DNA from: JAPPHA01 sp965220985
GTDB taxonomy: Bacteria > Pseudomonadota > Alphaproteobacteria > Rhodobacterales > Rhodobacteraceae
Length of the DNA: 64,000 nt
Assembly: GCA_965220985.1 (NCBI GenBank)
Contig: OZ244854.1
Span: forward strand, 682,001 to 746,000
Direction: 5' to 3'
In this document: positions 63,613 through 64,000 of the stretch, piece after piece
Layout of the letters: each line of letters opens with the position of its first letter
How positions within the stretch are numbered: the first letter of the stretch is position 1
Notes under the pieces: model-generated
Database searches by the model: none
What the model was told of the DNA's origin: nothing
What the model saw: the letters and a program-made list of their open reading frames with translations, nothing else
Made by a program: the position numbers and the translations under genes

Positions 63613-64000
63613 GTGTCAGCTCTCGGTGCGGAGGAGTTCGAGCGGGCAATCGATCTTTTTCGTCGGCGCGCAATTGAACGTGAACAGGTCGGCGATGGGT
63701 CATCCCGCACCAACAAAAAAGCCGTCGAAGATCAGGCGTTTCTGGAAAAGTTGGCACTTGTTTGCGAACTGGCCGCGATTGACGGGCTGCATCGGTTGGG
63801 GCGGCCAATCGGGGAATGCGACCACCTTCGGGACCAAGCAGTCGCCGGTGCCAGCGTGACGTTCGAGATCATTCAGCGGTCTCCGATTCCGAAGGAAACA
63901 TTGGATCGCCTGTTCTTTGTGATTCGTGTCTCAGCCATGGCCTGTTGCGGCGACCGCTGGTCGGATCTCGGGAACTGGTATCTGGATCACGCCGAGGTCG
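63613..64000 (+). CDS. Unrecognised protein, 5' part (runs off the window)
   Basis: A frame open from GTG 63613 to the window edge, 129 codons with no stop. An in-frame TGA lies at 63607-63609, so the start is here or later; no clear ribosome-binding site is seen. The product begins SALGAEEFERAIDLFRRRAI and is mixed alpha-helical and acidic/basic, with paired cysteines in AMACCGDRWSD. Amino-acid usage looks like a soluble protein and not a shadow. I do not recognise the family. Confidence 0.55.
   Translation, partial: MSALGAEEFERAIDLFRRRAIEREQVGDGSSRTNKKAVEDQAFLEKLALVCELAAIDGLHRLGRPIGECDHLRDQAVAGASVTFEIIQRSPIPKETLDRLFFVIRVSAMACCGDRWSDLGNWYLDHAEV

Overview
The window looks like chromosomal DNA from a GC-rich alphaproteobacterium, probably marine or host-associated. 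This is inferred from gene content: a CbiX/CbiG-type cobalamin cluster, several TRAP transporters, a trimethylaminoethylphosphonate (TmpAB-type) catabolic pair, a homogentisate cluster with DUF2783 and MBL genes, and a very large fibronectin-III autotransporter of the kind reported from animal-associated bacteria. No rRNA, tRNA, CRISPR array or replication origin was seen. The taxon cannot be fixed from the sequence alone.

Layout. 0-3.7 kb: the end of an unknown gene, an MFS transporter, a thioredoxin-fold protein and a PQQ-type sugar dehydrogenase. 3.7-13.1 kb: a cobalamin (corrin ring) cluster. cbiX-cobH-cobL-cobI-(cbiG-cobJ fusion)-small ORF-cobM lie on the minus strand with stop/start overlaps, and a divergent plus-strand trio holds DUF1636-cobC-cobD. 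CbiX and CbiG without CobG point to the early-cobalt, oxygen-independent route. 13.3-22.5 kb: a phosphonate block with TmpA-like 2OG oxygenase, TmpB-like HD diiron oxygenase and an alkaline-phosphatase-fold enzyme, followed by a TAXI-type TRAP transporter, an IclR regulator and a YtcJ-type amidohydrolase. 22.5-25.1 kb: a scar region with an IS66-like transposase tail, a DUF4338/DruA-like gene, an amino-acid binding protein with an internal deletion and a small membrane ORF. 25.2-29.7 kb: a sulfatase divergent from a complete DctPQM TRAP transporter. 30.1-37.2 kb: tyrosine/homogentisate catabolism (DUF2783, FAD hydroxylase, MBL protein, FahA, HmgA, MarR, MaiA). A perfect 18-bp palindrome fills the spacer of the predicted hmgA promoter.

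37.5-41.6 kb: a lower-GC island with an OLD-family ATPase/Toprim nuclease and a UvrD-type helicase, i.e. a Gabija-like anti-phage pair. 42.3-47.1 kb: a thiolase, then adenine deaminase and AMP nucleosidase (AMP to adenine to hypoxanthine). 47.2-49.5 kb: divergent sce7726-family and AlbA_2/Schlafen ATPase genes, a possible second defence pair. 49.6-57.2 kb: a GntR regulator and feruloyl-CoA-synthase-like ligase, divergent from a PotDABC-type ABC transporter and an enoyl-CoA hydratase; together they look like uptake and CoA-dependent breakdown of an organic acid. 57.3-63.3 kb: a hipA 3' fragment, an 8-FN3 autotransporter and a frameshifted hipB-like relic, all on the minus strand in an order suggesting insertion into an old hipBA locus. 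The window ends inside an unrecognised plus-strand gene.
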